In this document: one piece after another, positions 46,951 through 60,280 of the stretch
Position numbering within the stretch: position 1 is the first letter of the stretch
How the letters are laid out: each line of letters starts with the position of its first letter
Origin: Hypomesus transpacificus
Lineage: Eukaryota; Chordata; Actinopteri; Osmeriformes; Osmeridae
Reading direction: 5' to 3'
Length of the DNA stretch: 64,000 bases
Assembly: GCF_021917145.1 (NCBI RefSeq)
Contig: NC_061070.1
Span: 11,008,078-11,072,077, forward strand
The notes under the pieces: model-generated
What the model was told of the DNA's origin: nothing
What the model saw: the letters and a program-made list of their open reading frames with translations, nothing else
Databases searched by the model: none
Translations under genes and position numbers: made by a program

Positions 46951-49426
46951 TTTCACAGGGATGACTTTAATTCCAGGATCTCAATTTGCTTTATTGGTTA
47001 AGCACGCTGGTGTATGAGGCAAACATATAACGTTTTTTTTGGTCAACATTTCAAATATGAAAACTGATATTCATGTACAGGTACGGCATGAGTAAATCGT
47101 TTCATTGCGATGAAAGGAAATGGCAAGATAACAGACATAAGGAGCATGCCATCTCTGTTCACACTGTGACACACATTTCAGGTTCCAGACTGTCATCTGC
47201 ACCATACATCCCCATGACAACATGAGCGTCTTGTTAGCACTGTATGCAATCATCAGATGTGAATGACCCTAATCAAGAGTGAATTACTCTATCAAGGATC
47301 CAACCAGTTCTGTGCAGGCATCTGTCAGGCTGCAGGAAGGTCGTTGTGGAGCATATGCGTTTCATTAGTTAGCTGAAGAGCAACTGTTTGGCCCAAGGGA
47401 GGGAAGCTAAAAACTGGCTACTTCTGTTGGACTCGGAGAACGTATGCCACAGTCTCAGTCGCAACATGGACAAGATTTGTGGGACCAATGTCAGTGGGAC
47501 TTTGGAGATACAATAATTAGTTCTCGCTTTTACATATTTAAATTGATGCTGCATGAACTAAATGCATCAATGTTTTATCAACTCAAAGTCACCCATTGAG
47601 TGCTGTGAAAATGTATTGGTTTTGTTGGTGAGTACAAGGTACCCCGAGAAAGTCAACATGTTGCTGATGTGGAAATTATTTTGGGATGACACACAATTGG
47701 TTGAAACTCAACAGTAAGTTCAAAGTAAAACTCAAAAACGTTATGATTTATACATTGTATACAGTACATACAAATTAATACATATATGTATATACATATA
47801 TACATATATTGTTTTATGAAAGTTCCACTTAATTTCCACAAAAAATATAGTTCCACAAAAGAAGTTCCACCAATAATAATCAAAAAGTGCCCTCTAGCTT
47901 TATGTTGACCATGTATCAACTGCTGTTACAGTACAAGCCACATTGACCTGAGCGGTGGACTAACTAAACTCCCCCTCAGGGGGGGTGCAGGGTTAAATTC
48001 ATTGTCATTAATTGTGAATTAATGTTTGCATTTTTAAACCGATTTTCTTCTTATTTTCCTTTTCCCCTCTTTTCCAATCTGTTCTTAGCCTCATTTGCTC
48101 TAATCCTGACACACAGTTGGTGGCACTGGGTACAGCGGGCACGCGCCTGTAAGTCACACAGAAGCAAACCTTAAAGGGAGGCATTACAGTCCTGGACACT
48201 TTCCACACATGACCCAATGACCCTCCTCCTCCTGCCCAAGCCCCCAGCAGCCCCCAGCCCCCCCCTCCCCCCTCGCCTGTAACGAAATGGGAGAAGGGCT
48301 TGATAAATAGTCCACGAATGCTCATGGTGCAGATTATCCATTCAATTGGATGAAACTAGCTATTGCTTTAGTGATGCTTCTTATTGCACACTTTCAACAG
48401 CCCAAGACACTGCTCAATATTTGATAGAATTGCTGATAGAAATATGCATCCTGAAGGTATTATTGCTTCACAGCCGTCGGAACCTGATCTGGGTCTTCTG
48501 TTGCAGAGGAGGCAGAGGGCTTCAGCTTGCTCACCATCTCAGCCCAACACACACACACATACACACACACTGTGGCAGCAGATTGAAGACAGATGGGGGG
48601 TACGAGGGCCACTGGTCTTGAGGTACAGAGGAGGAGGAAGAGGAGGTTGTTTTTAATCATGAAATGATAACACAAGACATCTGCTGCTCACAGTGAGGCA
48701 GCGCCACGCGCCCGCCCTCATGCCCATGACGACTGTGCCAGCCAGACACCCTACTTATCAAAGGAATTGATCAATTCCTCTGCGGCACCCAAAAGTTTTA
48801 GCCCCATCCAATCCCCATTCCCATTGTTGATTATACGATAGATGAAATATTCTTATGGACACTATAGAAATAAATGATTCGCAATCTGTTGGGTAAAAAA
48901 ATCCACAATGTCACAGCATATGGTTTCTTAAGGTAGAAAATCTTTTTATTGTGAAACCCATTAAACCAAATTTTGGGTTCAGAAAAGGGAAGATGATTAC
49001 ACTGTATATAATCCATCAGTGAAATTGTACTTTTCCATTCTTCCTCATCGCCCTCCATATGTCTGATTTGTCACCATATGTAACAATCCCCTCAAAAGCC
49101 AGCAAAGGGGCAAACAATTTTCTTTTATTAATCCATCTATTTTGAAATTGCAGAATAGTTTAATCACATTCAGATTTTGTTTTCATTTTCAATGTAATAC
49201 TCTTAGGCTTCTCCCTATCACTTTCACCAAGCTTACATCCATGTGTAGCTAAATCCCCTTGAATCAAATCAGACATTGTAAGGACATTTGGACTGTCAAT
49301 AAGTTTCCTTAAGTTTATTTCCAAAAGAGTCAGTGTAAGATCATGTATTTACTACAAAAGCTTGTTTTTTTGTGTAAATGTTTACATAGAAAATTATATT
49401 GATGGCAGGGGATCATAAGGACTGAC

Positions 49427-49678
49427 CGGTGTCGGTGAGGAACCATGTAGTGAGCAGGTCTATAATGGGACCAGACCCTTCACTCTCCATTGTGATGCCC
49501 CAACAAGAAACACCCAACACCCTGTCCAGCTCTGCACTCAGAACCCATTGAAGCACATTTAGAGTCCTTAACACATTGCGGACAACGGTTGACCGTCTGT
49601 TTCTTCCAACATTCACTCGCAGAGAAGTCCTGATTAATATCTCCATAATTGACTGGATGATTCTTGATTTAACACACT
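49427..49678 (-). other. Exon-like open frame of unknown origin
   Basis: On the minus strand a pyrimidine-rich acceptor (CTGTCTCTCACCATCTATTCAG) opens a 252-base segment with no stop in one frame. It ends at a CCG|GTCAGT donor. Both boundaries are phase 1, so the segment could be included or skipped without a frameshift. The peptide contains SIMEILIRTSLRVNVGRNRR and ELDRVLGVSCWGITMESEG. I recognise no family. Base composition is more GC-rich than the flanks. A possible downstream partner frame ends at a TAA near 48463, but that link is weak. It may be an orphan gene exon, a decayed gene, or chance. Confidence 0.3.
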
Positions 49679-50230
49679 CTGAATAGATGGTGAGAGACAG
49701 AAAAGAGAGGGTGCCATCACCCTAATATGATTTAAGTCAATGAGACAAGTTTCTGAGAGAAGAATAGTAACATTGTGTGGCTGAATAACTGAATGCGACA
49801 CATTTTATAGTGGAAAACTGGAGTGCTCATTATGATGGCTTCTACTCTGAGCAGAAAGAACATGTCCTCTAACTCTCTAAGCAAGTTTTAGACATTCAGA
49901 GCTAGTTTGGAATAGGAACCATCTGTTGTGACCCACGCAGAGAAAACTAGTGAAACCATCTTATTAATAGGGTTCTGTTGAGGAATGTAGAAGAGGCATC
50001 ATCTCAGTGTACGTTACTGTTTTAGGGACATCTGTTTTGTCAAGTTTGGAACAATCATGCCACCTGACATCTGGATGTGGGGTTGTGGCTGGCGATTTTG
50101 TATGGCTGGATTCATTGTATTTAAAATGTGTTATTCTTATGAAAGTGATATTGGCCTACTTAGTTGATTGCAATAGTTTTAATGGATCTCTCAGTTCCTT
50201 CTTAATGAAAGAGGGTAGATAGATTATACT

Positions 50231-50261
50231 CTACCATAACCCCGTTGGGGGGTTATGGTAG
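50231..50261. repeat. Perfect 13-bp inverted repeat (hairpin)
   Basis: CTACCATAACCCC at 50231-50243 is followed, after a 5-base loop GTTGG, by its exact reverse complement at 50249-50261. A partial third copy of the arm (ACCATAAC) follows at about 50265. Confidence 0.85.
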
Positions 50262-51196
50262 ACCACCATAACAACTTTCCCAGAGTCTTGTCATTTGTCT
50301 TCAGGTTTCGAATTTCAAGGAATAAGACCAAGACATACCCCATTTGAGTTCATTAGGAACACCACTGGTCATTTGGCAAGAATATGGAAATTAACTGGGA
50401 AATATAGTAAATTAGCATATGCAAATATCTTACATAGCTTATTGTCAGAGTGGCACGCGTACCCCACATGGCCTTACAAGCGTGGTGTGACGGTTGGGGT
50501 GTCTGTACAGTATTAACTTTTAATCATTAGCCATTATTACTAATGCCACCAGACACACATATCATTGTTTTGTTTTGTTAGTGGCAGACTTCCTGAGTGT
50601 GTCATGTCTGGCTTGGCCTCACTTTAAGGGTGAGATTATAAAATGCAAATTAGGGAGAGTCGTCCAGTGAAAGACTGTACGCCCAGACTTCCAGACTACT
50701 AGGGGTCATTAGAGACCCTTTCTAATTGACAAAACTTTAATCCCGCTCGAGGAGTTGTTTACATCACTGAATTAGGTTAATCTATCCCCACCAATTTGCA
50801 TATATGTGCATTTTTGAATAATTACTGGGCCAAAGTAGGCCTGCAATGGCTGGTTTGCGGGTGGATGACGCGTGTCTACTATGCCATTGTCTCCAGTAAA
50901 CAATAGACCAGCAAAACAATTAACAACAAAACCAAGAAGGGCTAGTGTGTTGTCTCTCTTTTGTGTCAGTGACCACAGGCATTATTACCGACTGGAGGGA
51001 AAATCATTTGACTGAAACTGCTGATATCGCTTACACAGCCTTATACATTGAATTATTACATCATAAATGAAAAAGGAAACAATTTTGGGATAACAAAATG
51101 CAATTGTTAAATTGGCAATTACCTGACCATTGGTAATTTATTTAACATGCACTTTCTTATTTGGGGGGAGGGTTGACAAGATAAATCAGATTGATG

Positions 51197-52100
51197 GATT
51201 TTACATTTACATGTATTCCTTTAGCAGACACTTTTATCCGAAGCGACTTACAAGAACGAGCTTTACAAAGAGTGCATAGGTCAATGATCATAAACAACGC
51301 GTGTAAAAAAACACAAAAACATTGCGGGTAGCCAAAACATGAAGCATACATTGTGAAAAGCAAATAAGTGCCAATGGGTAGAACCAAGAGAGCATGTAGT
51401 TATACAAATTACAATTAAACAACATGATCCTCGAAAGTGCTAGAGTGTACCCGGAGTAAAGCAAGCAACAACAATATAATAACGAGTACATGTAGTTAAA
51501 TCAGTTACAACTAACCAACAAATGCAACAAGTCCCTCAATAAGTGTAATTGTGTTCCTGGAGGGAATAAACTAACATTTGATCCAACAAATATTTCTTAA
51601 GCATCGTTTTACTCCCGGAACAAGTGCGTCTTTAGCCTTTTCTTGAGGGTGGAGAGACAGTCAGTATCTCTGATGGAGGTGGGGAGATGATTCCACCATT
51701 GGGGGGCAAGACAGGAGAAAAGCTTGGGTTGGGAGTGGGCGCTCTTGAGAAGTGGAACCACCAGACGGTTGTCAGAAGAAGACCGTAGGTGGCGGGTCGG
51801 GGTGTAAGGCTGGACGAAAGACTGGATGTAGTCAGGTGCAGTCCCGTTCACCGCTCGGAAGGTCAGTAATGGTCTTGAATCTGATGTGGGCCGTGATGGG
51901 TAGCCAGTGGAGGGAGATGAAGAGCGGGGTAACCTGGGAGCGTCTGGGTAGGTTGAAGATCAGGCTGGATGCTGCGTTCTGAATCCTCTGGAGAGGGCGG
52001 GTTGCGCATGCGGGGAACCAGCGAGAAGCGAGTTGCAGTAGTCCAACTTGGAGAGGACAGTGCTTGGACTGGCAGGGTGGAATGCTCAGACATTTTAACT
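51197..52100 (-). mobile_element. 5'-truncated LINE with ORF2 C-terminus and the tail shared with SINEs
   Basis: On the minus strand, bases 51851-51609 encode a run including SSDNRLVVPLLKSAHSQPKL and WWNHLPTSIRDTDCLSTLKK, ending at a stop. This is the standard C-terminus of a fish LINE ORF2. Upstream, another frame encodes RRSQVTPLFISLHWLPITAH, so the ORF carries a frameshift. The 3' UTR ends at about 51197 with TGTAAGTCGCTTCGGATAAA, GTGTCTGCTAAAGG and ATGTAAATGTAAAA, the same tail seen in the SINEs of this window. It is a dead 5'-truncated copy. Confidence 0.87.
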
Positions 52101-52264
52101 TGTATTTCGCTTAAAGTAAAAGTAAATTGTTGTCAAATAGGTGCCTATTTTCTTTAACAAAATGTAATATAACCAAGTTTAGAATCATGTACAAATCATA
52201 CTGTAGGTTATTAATCTAATAATTTTTGACCTATATTATCATGATAATAACTATTAAATACATC

Positions 52265-52490
52265 CAGGTTAGGTGTCAAATTGTCGTTGTTGTCGTCATC
52301 TGCCGCTTATCCGGAGGTCGGGTCGTAGGGGCAGCAACCTAAGCAGGGAGACCCAGACTTCCCTCTCCCCTGCCACTTCCACCAGCTCTTCCTGGGGGAC
52401 CCTGAGGCGTTCCCAGTCCAGCCGAGAGACATAGTCCCTCCGGCGTGTCCTGGGTCTTCCCTGGGGCCTTTTCCTAAAGTGTCAAATTGT
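52265..52490. mobile_element. Teleost retrotransposon fragment, class uncertain
   Basis: GCAGCAACCTAAGCAGGGAG, then AGACTTCCCTCTCCCCTGCC, ACTTCCACCAGCTCTTCC and CCGAGAGACATAGTCCCTCC is a sequence very common in teleost genomes as a non-LTR (RTE/Expander-like) fragment. The assignment is from memory of the repeat and no ORF is visible. Confidence 0.5.
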
Positions 52491-55400
52491 ACGTTTTGTT
52501 AATTAAGTTTGTACTCTAACGAAGCATATTGACTATTCATTACTGATCTATGGCTCTTAGAGGACCATGTCTCTCCAGGGATACAGTAGCAAGCCGCTTT
52601 CTGACGCTATGTGTCATCACCCCCAAAAACAATAACCCTACATCTCTGTTGGCTCACCCTCTGCACACAGCCTTAGGGTACACTTCTTAGGTGCATTCCT
52701 TTTTAAAGAATTTCCTTTATAAGAACGACATCTACCGAAAGGATGCTTGTAAATAATGTATGAAAGTAGTTTATCTTATCTTGTGTGAAAGACTATGAAC
52801 TGACATATGAACATGACAATGAAGTGATGAGACGCAATACCACAACCACAAAACCTTGGGACCATGTGACCATCACTGATGCTCTTTTCTTTGCTGATGA
52901 TTGCCATCAAGCTTTTAACAGATGCTGCCATAGACCCTCAGTGGAATGGAATTAAACAATGTTGTGCTTACAGAAGACAACAGAATTTATTACGAACATA
53001 AAGTGAAAGTTAAGATGAAAAATGTTGAGATATGAAAAGCTAAAAAATGACTGAACTCTAAAACCTGACAGAAATCTGGATCTGGATAAGCACTCTATGA
53101 GGATCTAAATGTAATCTCAACGTATTATTCATCCCCCATAATCAATGTTTTCTCTTCTAAATATAATTGTAATCCAGGTTCAGAATTAATTCAATGTCTT
53201 TTTTTCTCATTTTATGACAGAACAGCAGTCTTATATTAATATACCCATTGGCAGATGCAAACATACACACAAGTACACGCAGTCACAATTCACAAACACC
53301 CTCTTATTTTGGAATCCGGATGAGCAATAACCCAAATTTTGATTGAAGGCCTAAGCCTCAGCAGTCCTTTAAATAATACAAGTCAAACTGATGTTGACAC
53401 TTTACGTACCCTATGTAAATCTGTTTAAGCTCAGCAATCACTGTAGCTGCGTCATTGTTTCATTATGATTATATCGAAGATTAGACTGGAAGGGGGCATG
53501 AATAAAAAAATCTGATTAAAAGTCACATTTATTTTGTACTTTGCAAGCAGAAGGTTTTGCATGTGTGCTTTTTGTGCGTGCGAGAGTGTCCATGTGTGTG
53601 TGTAATGTGTGGGGTGTGTTGGACAGGAGTTTGGCTCAACTATGGCCTCTGCTCTGTCTGTAACATATCCACATCAGATTCTTACTGGATGAACATTTTC
53701 CTGGAGATGAACATTGCTGGAAGGGGAGTCATGACAATCTTATTGTTATTGGATGTCGCCAAGGGGTGTAGTATAAGCTTTTGTACAACATGGCTTAACA
53801 CGTCTTAAGATGCACATTAGCTAAGGCATTAAAGGACTTGACCCAAAGCAGAGGCAACAGGATCCGGGAATCAACAGAGTCTCCTCCATTGGCTGAAGGG
53901 ATAATGATCCCTGTGCATCTGCAGTGGTGGTATGTCATGTGCTTGGTGATGAACCAATTCTGAAGAATCCTAATAGAGAGGCTGGAACATCTGGACTGGT
54001 AGCACAGTCAAGCTGCTTTTGCATGACATGTTTGTCGAGAGAGAACCATGAAGTCACACCCTACCCATACCCCTCTTCCCCCATCCCCATACCTCAAAGG
54101 ATTTGTCCCACTGCCAGATGTGAATTGTTGGAGTGCAGGGAGTCCATGGTGTGGGCACGACTGACAAATGGTTAAATGTTTAGACACTATTGTCTCCTTC
54201 CTCCTCTTCTGTTTTCTAATTGGCTCAATAAAACAAACGTGGAGCATTGGTTTTCTGTCTGAGAGGCTACAGCCACTGCCAGTATTGATGTCAGTCATAG
54301 TTTTCTCAAAGTCATAATTGGAAAATTAAAAACCATAAGTAGCCTAAGTGTTTGACTGATTTCAAAGGGGTGTAGGGCCTATACTTGCATTGTAGTTGCA
54401 CTTCCAAACAGCTAACATTATCTGTATTTTCTGACCTCTTCAATACAATAAAGGAGAATACAGACACATTAAACAATGAACAAAACGTCTAACACCAAAC
54501 ATTGTAATTGTTATAGGCTATTTAAGCAATAAGGTACGAGAGGCAGGCAGAACTTTATCGTCAATAAAGGGTGTTGTTAGGCCCGACGCGCAAAGTAGGC
54601 CTACTGCCTCGAGTACCTTACTACTTTTATAATACGGTTACCAGAGAAATTATAAATAGTAAATACATACTAAGCTGCGTTTCAGCACAAAATAGTTATA
54701 AACGTTGCGTATCGCATTTCAGTAGCCGAAAGAAAATAGTCCCATACTTGTTGCTGTTGCTATGCAACGGACAAACAGCATTGTGAACTTCACATTTGTT
54801 AGCCTCGTTAGATCTCGCACCATCTCATTCATTCACATTACTTATTTAATCAAAGTTGCCTTTAAAATAACAACAATGACAATGGGACACTTTCAATAAA
54901 ATAATATTTAATTTTAACATCAGGCCTTAACATTCTAAATCAATCATAAATGTTTCGTAGGGACTGGCTATATGCTAGCTAACTACATATGTTGTAAACT
55001 ATAGTTACAGTACGCGTGACTTGGGACTCTATAGGCTAACATTAGGCTGTTGTTAAGGTTAGCTTATGTTGATTTGGATATCTCCATTAATTGTGCATTC
55101 GTGGAAAACGTCGTTTTAAGAAGCCAGGTCATGTAATTGCGTGGCTACGAAGCTAAAATTAAATAAGTGGATATCTAGTTAGCCTGGATACACCATAACT
55201 TCCGTGCACGTTTCAGTAGCTAGACCAGCTAGTTGGCACTGATAGCAAGGGACAGTGCAATATTATTGCTCAAATATTAACCGAATGTTGCTAGTCTAGC
55301 ATGCTAACCAATAAACTGCTGAACACGAGTACTTGTAGACAGTCTTTTTTTGGCAACCATTTAGTTATTTAAAGTGCGCACTAATATGGAACGCTACCCT

Positions 55401-56516
55401 TTAAGGTAAATGTAAAAAGGAATACAGTACTTTATCACTCAATAATGCACATCCCGGAACTCCCTCTCAACCAATCAGAATGCTTGATTCCATTCCCTCG
55501 TATTATAATTTACATTATGCCATCATAGAACACTTTGAAGTTATTGTGCATTGTTTTACTATTAGTTTGCCAGTTCTTTGGTTATAAAATATTAAATAGG
55601 CATAACCTACAGTATTCACCATATGTGAGACCGCTCCTACAGTGCTGATACTATCCAGGTTCACGTGCGACGTGGTACTCAACAACCCCTGTGGGCAACC
55701 CCTGAGGAAAATAGAGCAAATAATTATTTTTTGATGTCACATTTTTAAGAGATTAATACATTTAACGGTTGAGAATTGACAGGAAATCTCCTAAAAAAAT
55801 AATGAGCGGAGAAACATTTACTGATTAGTTTAATCCAAGATAATCTGATCTGATGACACCCTGCCTTGTAATCTGGACCTTCACGATAATGTTTTTCTTT
55901 TTCCTTTTTATCTTATTTTTCCGCAAGTAAAACTAATAACACGAGTTTAAGGGTGCCTTAATTATAAATTAGCTGTCTCTTGGCCGCGAACCCTGAAGCA
56001 ATACGAATTAAACTGAGCTAAATTAATAGCCTATAACTCAATTACCTAAAAGTGTTTAGTTTGTCCTTTGTGTGCTCATAGGCCTACGCAAATCATGAAC
56101 TAAACGGGAAATTCAGGTTTGTAAGAATCATCTTATTGTTAGCACTATTCAGAAATTAGGTTCGATTGGTTAGCTTTAAAAGATAGGCCCTAACAGGCTA
56201 CACAGTTATTTTAAATGTATTGTGGGACATTTGACCACAATTAAGACAATGCGTGACGTTAACTCCCAAATGTGTTTATATTGTCGGCCTAAGAAGGCCT
56301 ACCAAATAGTTGCGTCATCAGAATCATAGGTCTATTTTCGTTTCGAGGTTTATGGTAATGTTTGTCTCAGCATAACATTGCCTCCTCTGCATTAGCCTTT
56401 TGTAGTTTTAATTTAGTCTACACTTAGTAACACTATAACAATGCCTCTTCAATCTACAGAAAACCATGTTTTGCAAACCCGAGTCTTCAGCCTGTATGCC
56501 TAATTGATCGGCCTAT

Positions 56517-56650
56517 ATTCAAATTAAATAAAATCAAATTTATTTGGATTGGATACCTAGCTCTTTTTACAAGCAATGTCACAGAGGAATTCACATACGC
56601 CCATAGAACTGCCCCTCAACCAACCTAACCCCGCATGGAACACAAGGAAA
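56517..56650. repeat. Dispersed teleost repeat
   Basis: AATCAAATTTATTTGGATTG, then TTTTTACAAGCAATGTCACA and CCCATAGAACTGCCCCTCAA to AAGGAAAAACTCCCAGATAA, is a recurrent fish repeat. A fragment with 24 identical bases lies in the PYGB 3' UTR (20307-20330). Confidence 0.6.
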
Positions 56651-58295
56651 AACTCCCAGATAAACGAATTAGAGGCTAATATTAAACGAATGTATTTTGT
56701 TTAATTATCTTGTGTAAGACGAATTTTTTTAAGACGAAGGTTTGAAATCAGAACCAAGATAGGCTTCCTCCTTTAATGAACGGTTATAGCGTTCTTCGCC
56801 TATAGCCTATACAATTGACCCATTAGGCTACTAAATCTGATGGTAGAATAACTTGGTCCTAATGTCTTAATTGCTTTTACATTACGAGGCTTCCTTTTGC
56901 CGAACCCTCAGAATTAGGGTAAGTTTATAAAGCTCACTCTGTCCACTTCAAAACAATTACGGGTTTATCTTAATAACTTTTCAGACAGGAAATTTGGTGG
57001 TGGGTCGGATTACGAAACTCTAATTACAACGAGAGATTTTCAGCACGTTCGTTGGTTCAATCCAGAGTGAAAGTGTTCTTCGAAGGCCGTGATCTGCGCT
57101 CTCCATGCCCTCGTAGCCAATAATGCAAGCCCCAAATGGCAGGGGTCCCTCTCACACTCACTCACTCACTCTCACACACACACGCACACACACACCCGCG
57201 TGTGGCAGTTGGAAGCGATTGGAAAATCTTAAAGACTATTTTGTTTATATTCGGCTAGTCCAGTTGTAAGGTTGCCACATTGCTAAAGGTTAATATCGCT
57301 ATTATGCATATCGTCGTGTGAAAAAGGACATTTCTTAAACAAAATCATTTCGTAGTAAATCAATTCATTTATATTGACCAGAAGGTCTTAAATGAAAACA
57401 TGAAGGTGATTATGTTAGGCCTCATCAATCACCAAACGTTTTGCAAGGTGGGCGGCCCATGGCATAGGCCTATATGCTATATTGTGAGATAAAAGTTGCA
57501 ACATTTTGACTAGGAGGCCTAAGACCTTTTACCTCAAGATTATGCCCAAACAGTCATCACATTTCAAATTGAGGATTTTAGTTAGATATAGACCTACTTC
57601 CAAGAATACACTGAAGTAGGGGCTATAGGCTTCAGATTTATTTGGTGTGTACCAAGTCGCCATAGCTACCATAAAATAGGATATCATTATAATATGAAAT
57701 AGACCATAAAGGTTTAATTAATAAAGGGAGAGTAGCCTACAAACACATTGTTATATAATAACAATTAAACATTTAATATGTTATTATAGAAAACTGATAG
57801 CATAAACATGTTTTGATTACAAAGGCATACTATAACCTATAACATATACAGGCGTACGTAAAATAAAAAACTAACAGCAAGGCTATCATACACTAAAACA
57901 CCCATGAGTGCCATAATGTCAAATGGTCTACAGTCAAACGTTTTAAAGCATTTTAAACCATGCATATATGCCCATATTGCTTAGATGGCATATATGCCTA
58001 TATGCTATAAGTGACATTCACCATCGACAGAGAAAAACACTTATGACCAATTCTGATGGGGAGGGGGAGAAAATCCTTATCGGATTTGAGAGAAAATTGG
58101 TGGCAATTAATCCTTTGGGATTGAAAAAGGGAAACGCCTCCTGGATTGACGGGTGCCACATTTCATCTCTGATTGGACGTTGGTGGGTTATCCCCGGGAG
58201 ACGACAGGGATAAATTGTCCCTCCTTATGGTGTCTCCCGCCTCATCCTCCCAAACTGCAGGAGAAAGAGAAAGTAGCGCTTTAAAAATGTCAAAC

Positions 58296-60280
58296 ATGAC
58301 TGGAAGAGATGATGGTGCAGAGGAGAAACCCAAAGTCAAAATGCTGTCTCCAGCTTTTGGAATTGATAAATCACGACTTCATGGATCTGGATTCAGGTCT
58401 AAAGGCTTTGCCATAACCGATTTGTTGGGTCTTGAATCTGATCTCCAGTCTCGCCCATCTGGACCTGGATTAAGTGCGAATGGAGATGTTCAGAGCGCGG
58501 GGATCGGGGGATTCCATTTCACTGGAGGATCATTGCCGCTTGGTTTGGGGTTCTTGTGCAGTTTGGCGGCTCAACAGCCTCCGGGGGCGCCGTGCTTTCT
58601 GCCTAATCACCTTCCCCTCCTTCAGTCCCGGTCGGATACCCATTTCATGCAGAATTTGGAGCAACAAAGAGTTGCTTACTCTGGTAAATATGATTGATTG
58701 AACTCGTTGTTTACAAACTGAAGACAGTGGGAGCTGTCCACTTATGATTGAAATTGATGTTGCAATTGCCACCCACTGATATTACTCTGATGCTCAAACG
58801 CTTAAGTTTGAGCATATTCATTCGTAATTTAACTTTTCCTCGGTCAAATGTATACATTTGGTAATCGAAAGAATTAAGTCAAAGCTTGTTAACCGTAAGC
58901 ATTGAAAACATGTTGTATTAATTTAGCTCATGCATCGTGTGTAATGGGACTAATATTAATTTGTTCATGATTTTTAGATGATGAATGTCTTTCTGGTGAT
59001 CGAAACGACTCGAAAAACTCTATTAACTCGCAGAAGAGAAAGAAAAGGAGGCACAGGTTGGTACACTTGGCTAAGGGAACGCTTTCTTCTAATATTAAAC
59101 GTAGTAAACAAAGTTAATAACTGCCTCAAATGAAAGATTTCTGAAATGTTATATTTCTTTACAGAACCGTGTTTACTTCCCATCAACTTGAGGAGCTCGA
59201 GAAGGCCTTCCATGAAGCACATTATCCAGACGTTTATGCAAGGGAAATGTTAGCAATGAAAACAGAGTTGCCAGAAGACAGAATACAGGTATACAGCCTA
59301 TCAAGAACTTGGTATAGTCTAACAAAAAAATGTATAGGCTAGGCCTATATTTAGGCTTGAATAAATTAAAACGTGTTTTGCTATATTGTAGGCATTCCTT
59401 TAGATTGTCGGTAAAATAGATAAGCCTATCAATCAAATATCAAAGATCTTAGCTTAATCCAACATCTTGCCAATGTTTTAAGGTTTGGTTCCAAAACCGT
59501 CGCGCCAAGTGGAGGAAACGTGAGAAGTGTTGGGGTCGTAGCAGTGTAATGGCCGAGTACGGACTCTACGGGGCAATGGTCCGCCACTCAATCCCTCTGC
59601 CAGAATCGATCATCAACTCCGCCAAGAGCGGAATGATGGGTTCCTGTGCTCCCTGGCTTCTAGGTGAGCCAGCAGGTTGTTTGCTTTAATAATAATATAT
59701 GACTCAAATATGTATTCAATCACTTGAATACATAGCTGAGGTGTGTTTGTATTTGTCAGTTTTCAATTGTTTTCTATTTAAAGGCCCTGAGGCTATCACC
59801 CAGACATTGTTAAGGGTAAAGCTGTACAATCAACCTTTAGAAATAAGTTTTGAACTATTATTAGTTTTGTAAACTGATGTTTGAAACCCTAAAGACCTTT
59901 TTCAGATGTCTATTCAAGAGGAATAGGAATAATTGGTATTTCCTTAGTTGAAGTTAGTTTAAAACGTAGCAATTTTAGTCTTAATATTATAAGGCGGTCT
60001 AACGTTCTGTTATCCACATTACACAGGCATGCACAAGAAGTCCATGGAAATTGTGAAACAGTCCCCAGGATCGCCCGAATCATCTCACTCAGAATCTTAC
60101 GCAGAGGAATCAAAAGGAAATGACAGCGACATGGCTTGGGCAAACCGCGCCAGTGCTGCAGACGACAATGAGGACATGGCAATTGACCTATCGAGCACTT
60201 CCAAGCAGGACAGCAAGAACACTTCGAAGTCATCACCGCCACCTCAAAGAGAAACAAACAGTGATTCAGACGAAAGCTAA
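58296..60280 (+). CDS. vsx1: Visual system homeobox 1
   Basis: Five exons, 58296-58683, 58978-59056, 59165-59288, 59483-59663 and 60027-60280, encode 341 aa. VSX1 is a paired-like CVC homeodomain transcription factor of retinal bipolar cells. An eh1-like repression motif FAITDLLGL is at 38-46. A basic KRKKRR leads into the homeodomain at about 152-211, which has Gln at position 50 ([12 protein letters not shown]). The CVC domain follows ([20 protein letters not shown] to [12 protein letters not shown]). The C-terminus is Ser-rich and acidic with EDMAIDLSS. The start at 58296 gives MTGRD, as in other VSX1 proteins. Another in-frame ATG nine bases upstream and an open frame back to 58173 exist but lack homology. 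The 18-kb spacer upstream is the likely home of its enhancers. Confidence 0.97.

Larger units (their letters stand above)
40815..58295. other. Gene-poor interval between ENTPD6 and VSX1
   Basis: This is 17.5 kb of mostly AT-rich, non-coding DNA. Supported contents are a truncated SINE (43210), a 45-base tandem duplication (44467), a perfect hairpin (50231), a LINE remnant (51197), two repeat fragments (52265, 56517) and one exon-like open frame (49427-49678). Stretches dense in TAAT, ATGCAAAT and TAATCC motifs around 46650-46950 and 50640-50800 look like developmental regulatory DNA. That would suit a spacer upstream of a retinal homeobox gene, but this is inference. Confidence 0.6.

Noticed and set aside
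48460-48540. Possible terminal exon (KLKPSASSATEDPDQVPTAV to stop) partnering the 49427-49678 exon
   Set aside because: The acceptor lies in a GT-rich microsatellite and is poor, and two frames are open. The link could not be supported.
54008-54298. 96-codon minus-strand open frame upstream of VSX1
   Set aside because: An overlapping plus-strand frame is also open, there are no splice signals of quality and no family resemblance.
58173-58295. N-terminal extension of VSX1 from an upstream in-frame ATG
   Set aside because: The frame is open, but the added residues have no counterpart in VSX1 proteins. MTGRD at 58296 is the conserved start.
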